Origin: CSP1-4 sp963777975
GTDB taxonomy: Bacteria > Chloroflexota > Limnocylindria > Limnocylindrales > CSP1-4
Length of the DNA: 64,000 bases
NCBI GenBank assembly: GCA_963777975.1
Contig: CAVZSO010000013.1
Coordinates: forward strand, 397,555 to 461,554
Direction of reading: 5' to 3'
Each line of letters opens with the position of its first letter. Position 1 is the first letter of the stretch. Both the position numbers and the translations under genes were made by a program. Under the pieces are notes generated by a model that made no database searches, had not been told where the DNA came from, and worked only from the letters and a program-made list of their open reading frames with translations. Positions 63,816-64,000 of this stretch are shown here, piece by piece.

Positions 63816-63855
63816 GCGGACAACCGAACCTTCAGTGAAGGCATACAATAGAGGC

Positions 63856-64000
63856 ATGAAGAGCTACCGCCAGTATTGCCCCGTCGCCCACGCGCTCGAC
63901 CGGATCGGCGATCGCTGGGAGCTATTGATCGTGCGCGAGCTCATGCTCGGGCAGCGGCGGTACACCGACCTCGCCGAGGCGCTGCCCGGGATCGGCTCCA
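63856..64000 (+). CDS. HxlR-family winged-helix regulator (cut by window end)
   Basis: 48 codons visible: YRQYCPVAHALDRIGDRWEL, LIVRELMLGQRRYTDLAEAL, PGIGS. The Cys in QYCPVA is the position used for redox or electrophile sensing in HxlR/HypR-type proteins. ATG at 63856 behind GAGG. Divergent from the MFS exporter, its likely target. Confidence 0.85.
   Translation, partial: MKSYRQYCPVAHALDRIGDRWELLIVRELMLGQRRYTDLAEALPGIGS

Noticed and set aside
1..64000. CRISPR arrays, insertion sequences, prophage genes, rRNA
   Set aside because: No regularly spaced direct repeats, transposase or integrase motifs, phage structural genes or rRNA-like stretches were found; the only tandem repeats are protein-coding (59149-59580).

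Overview
The window is GC-rich bacterial DNA made of two blocks that do not look like one native locus. Block 1 (about 1-24,500) is a dense housekeeping cluster, all on the minus strand except rpmB. In transcription order it carries ileS-lspA-rluD-gmk-priA-def-fmt-rlmN-rpe-dtd, then (after the oppositely oriented rpmB) asp23-fakA-recG-rsmD-coaD-yceD-rpmF-plsX-asp23-nusB-acpP-rnc-smc. Gene order and protein style suggest a soil Chloroflexota (Limnocylindria-like) or deep actinobacterial genome; this placement is inference. Block 2 (about 24,500-64,000) is accessory and regulatory DNA of the style I associate with Thermoleophilia-like Actinobacteriota. The blocks meet inside one reading frame: the first ~90 codons of the 'ileS' ORF come from a uroporphyrinogen-decarboxylase-like (MtaA/HemE family) corrinoid methyltransferase, and the rest is isoleucyl-tRNA synthetase without its own N-terminus. 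This is either an assembly chimera or an illegitimate recombination. || Block 2 layout: (a) 24.5-31.6 kb, a corrinoid one-carbon cluster: the UroD-like 5' fragment, divergent from an IclR regulator, corrinoid protein, MetV-like and MetF-like methylene-THF reductase parts, methyl-THF:corrinoid methyltransferase, RACo-like reactivator, DUF1638 protein and a small 'virulence factor' family protein. (b) 31.6-39.5 kb, a minus-strand operon: long solute-binding protein, two permeases, two dissimilar ATPases, a short MetE-like zinc methyltransferase and a TIM-barrel isomerase. (c) 39.7-53.1 kb, two convergent sugar or cyclitol catabolic operons, one headed by a GntR regulator and the other by a LacI regulator with a perfect palindromic operator. 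They carry three kinds of enzyme (TIM-barrel isomerases, Gfo/Idh/MocA and SDR dehydrogenases, a zinc alcohol dehydrogenase) plus DUF4432, VOC and MBL-fold proteins, and an E2-acyltransferase-like domain. (d) 53.3-64 kb: alpha/beta hydrolase, PspC/LiaF-like protein with a PspC-histidine kinase and LuxR response regulator, DUF5615, a truncated HD regulator, YbjQ, MmcQ, a DEATLAARG-repeat membrane protein, an ECF sigma factor with a cytosolic partner, a 14-TM drug exporter and a divergent HxlR regulator cut by the window edge. || Working model (inference): (a)-(c) together import and dismantle a methylated sugar or cyclitol, with the methyl group passed through the corrinoid protein to folate and/or homocysteine. 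|| Quality: at least 17 genes are broken by single-base-type frameshifts, on both sides of the junction, and acpP has lost its attachment serine. Residual long-read sequencing error is the simplest explanation, so broken genes are annotated as full-length genes with the breaks noted.
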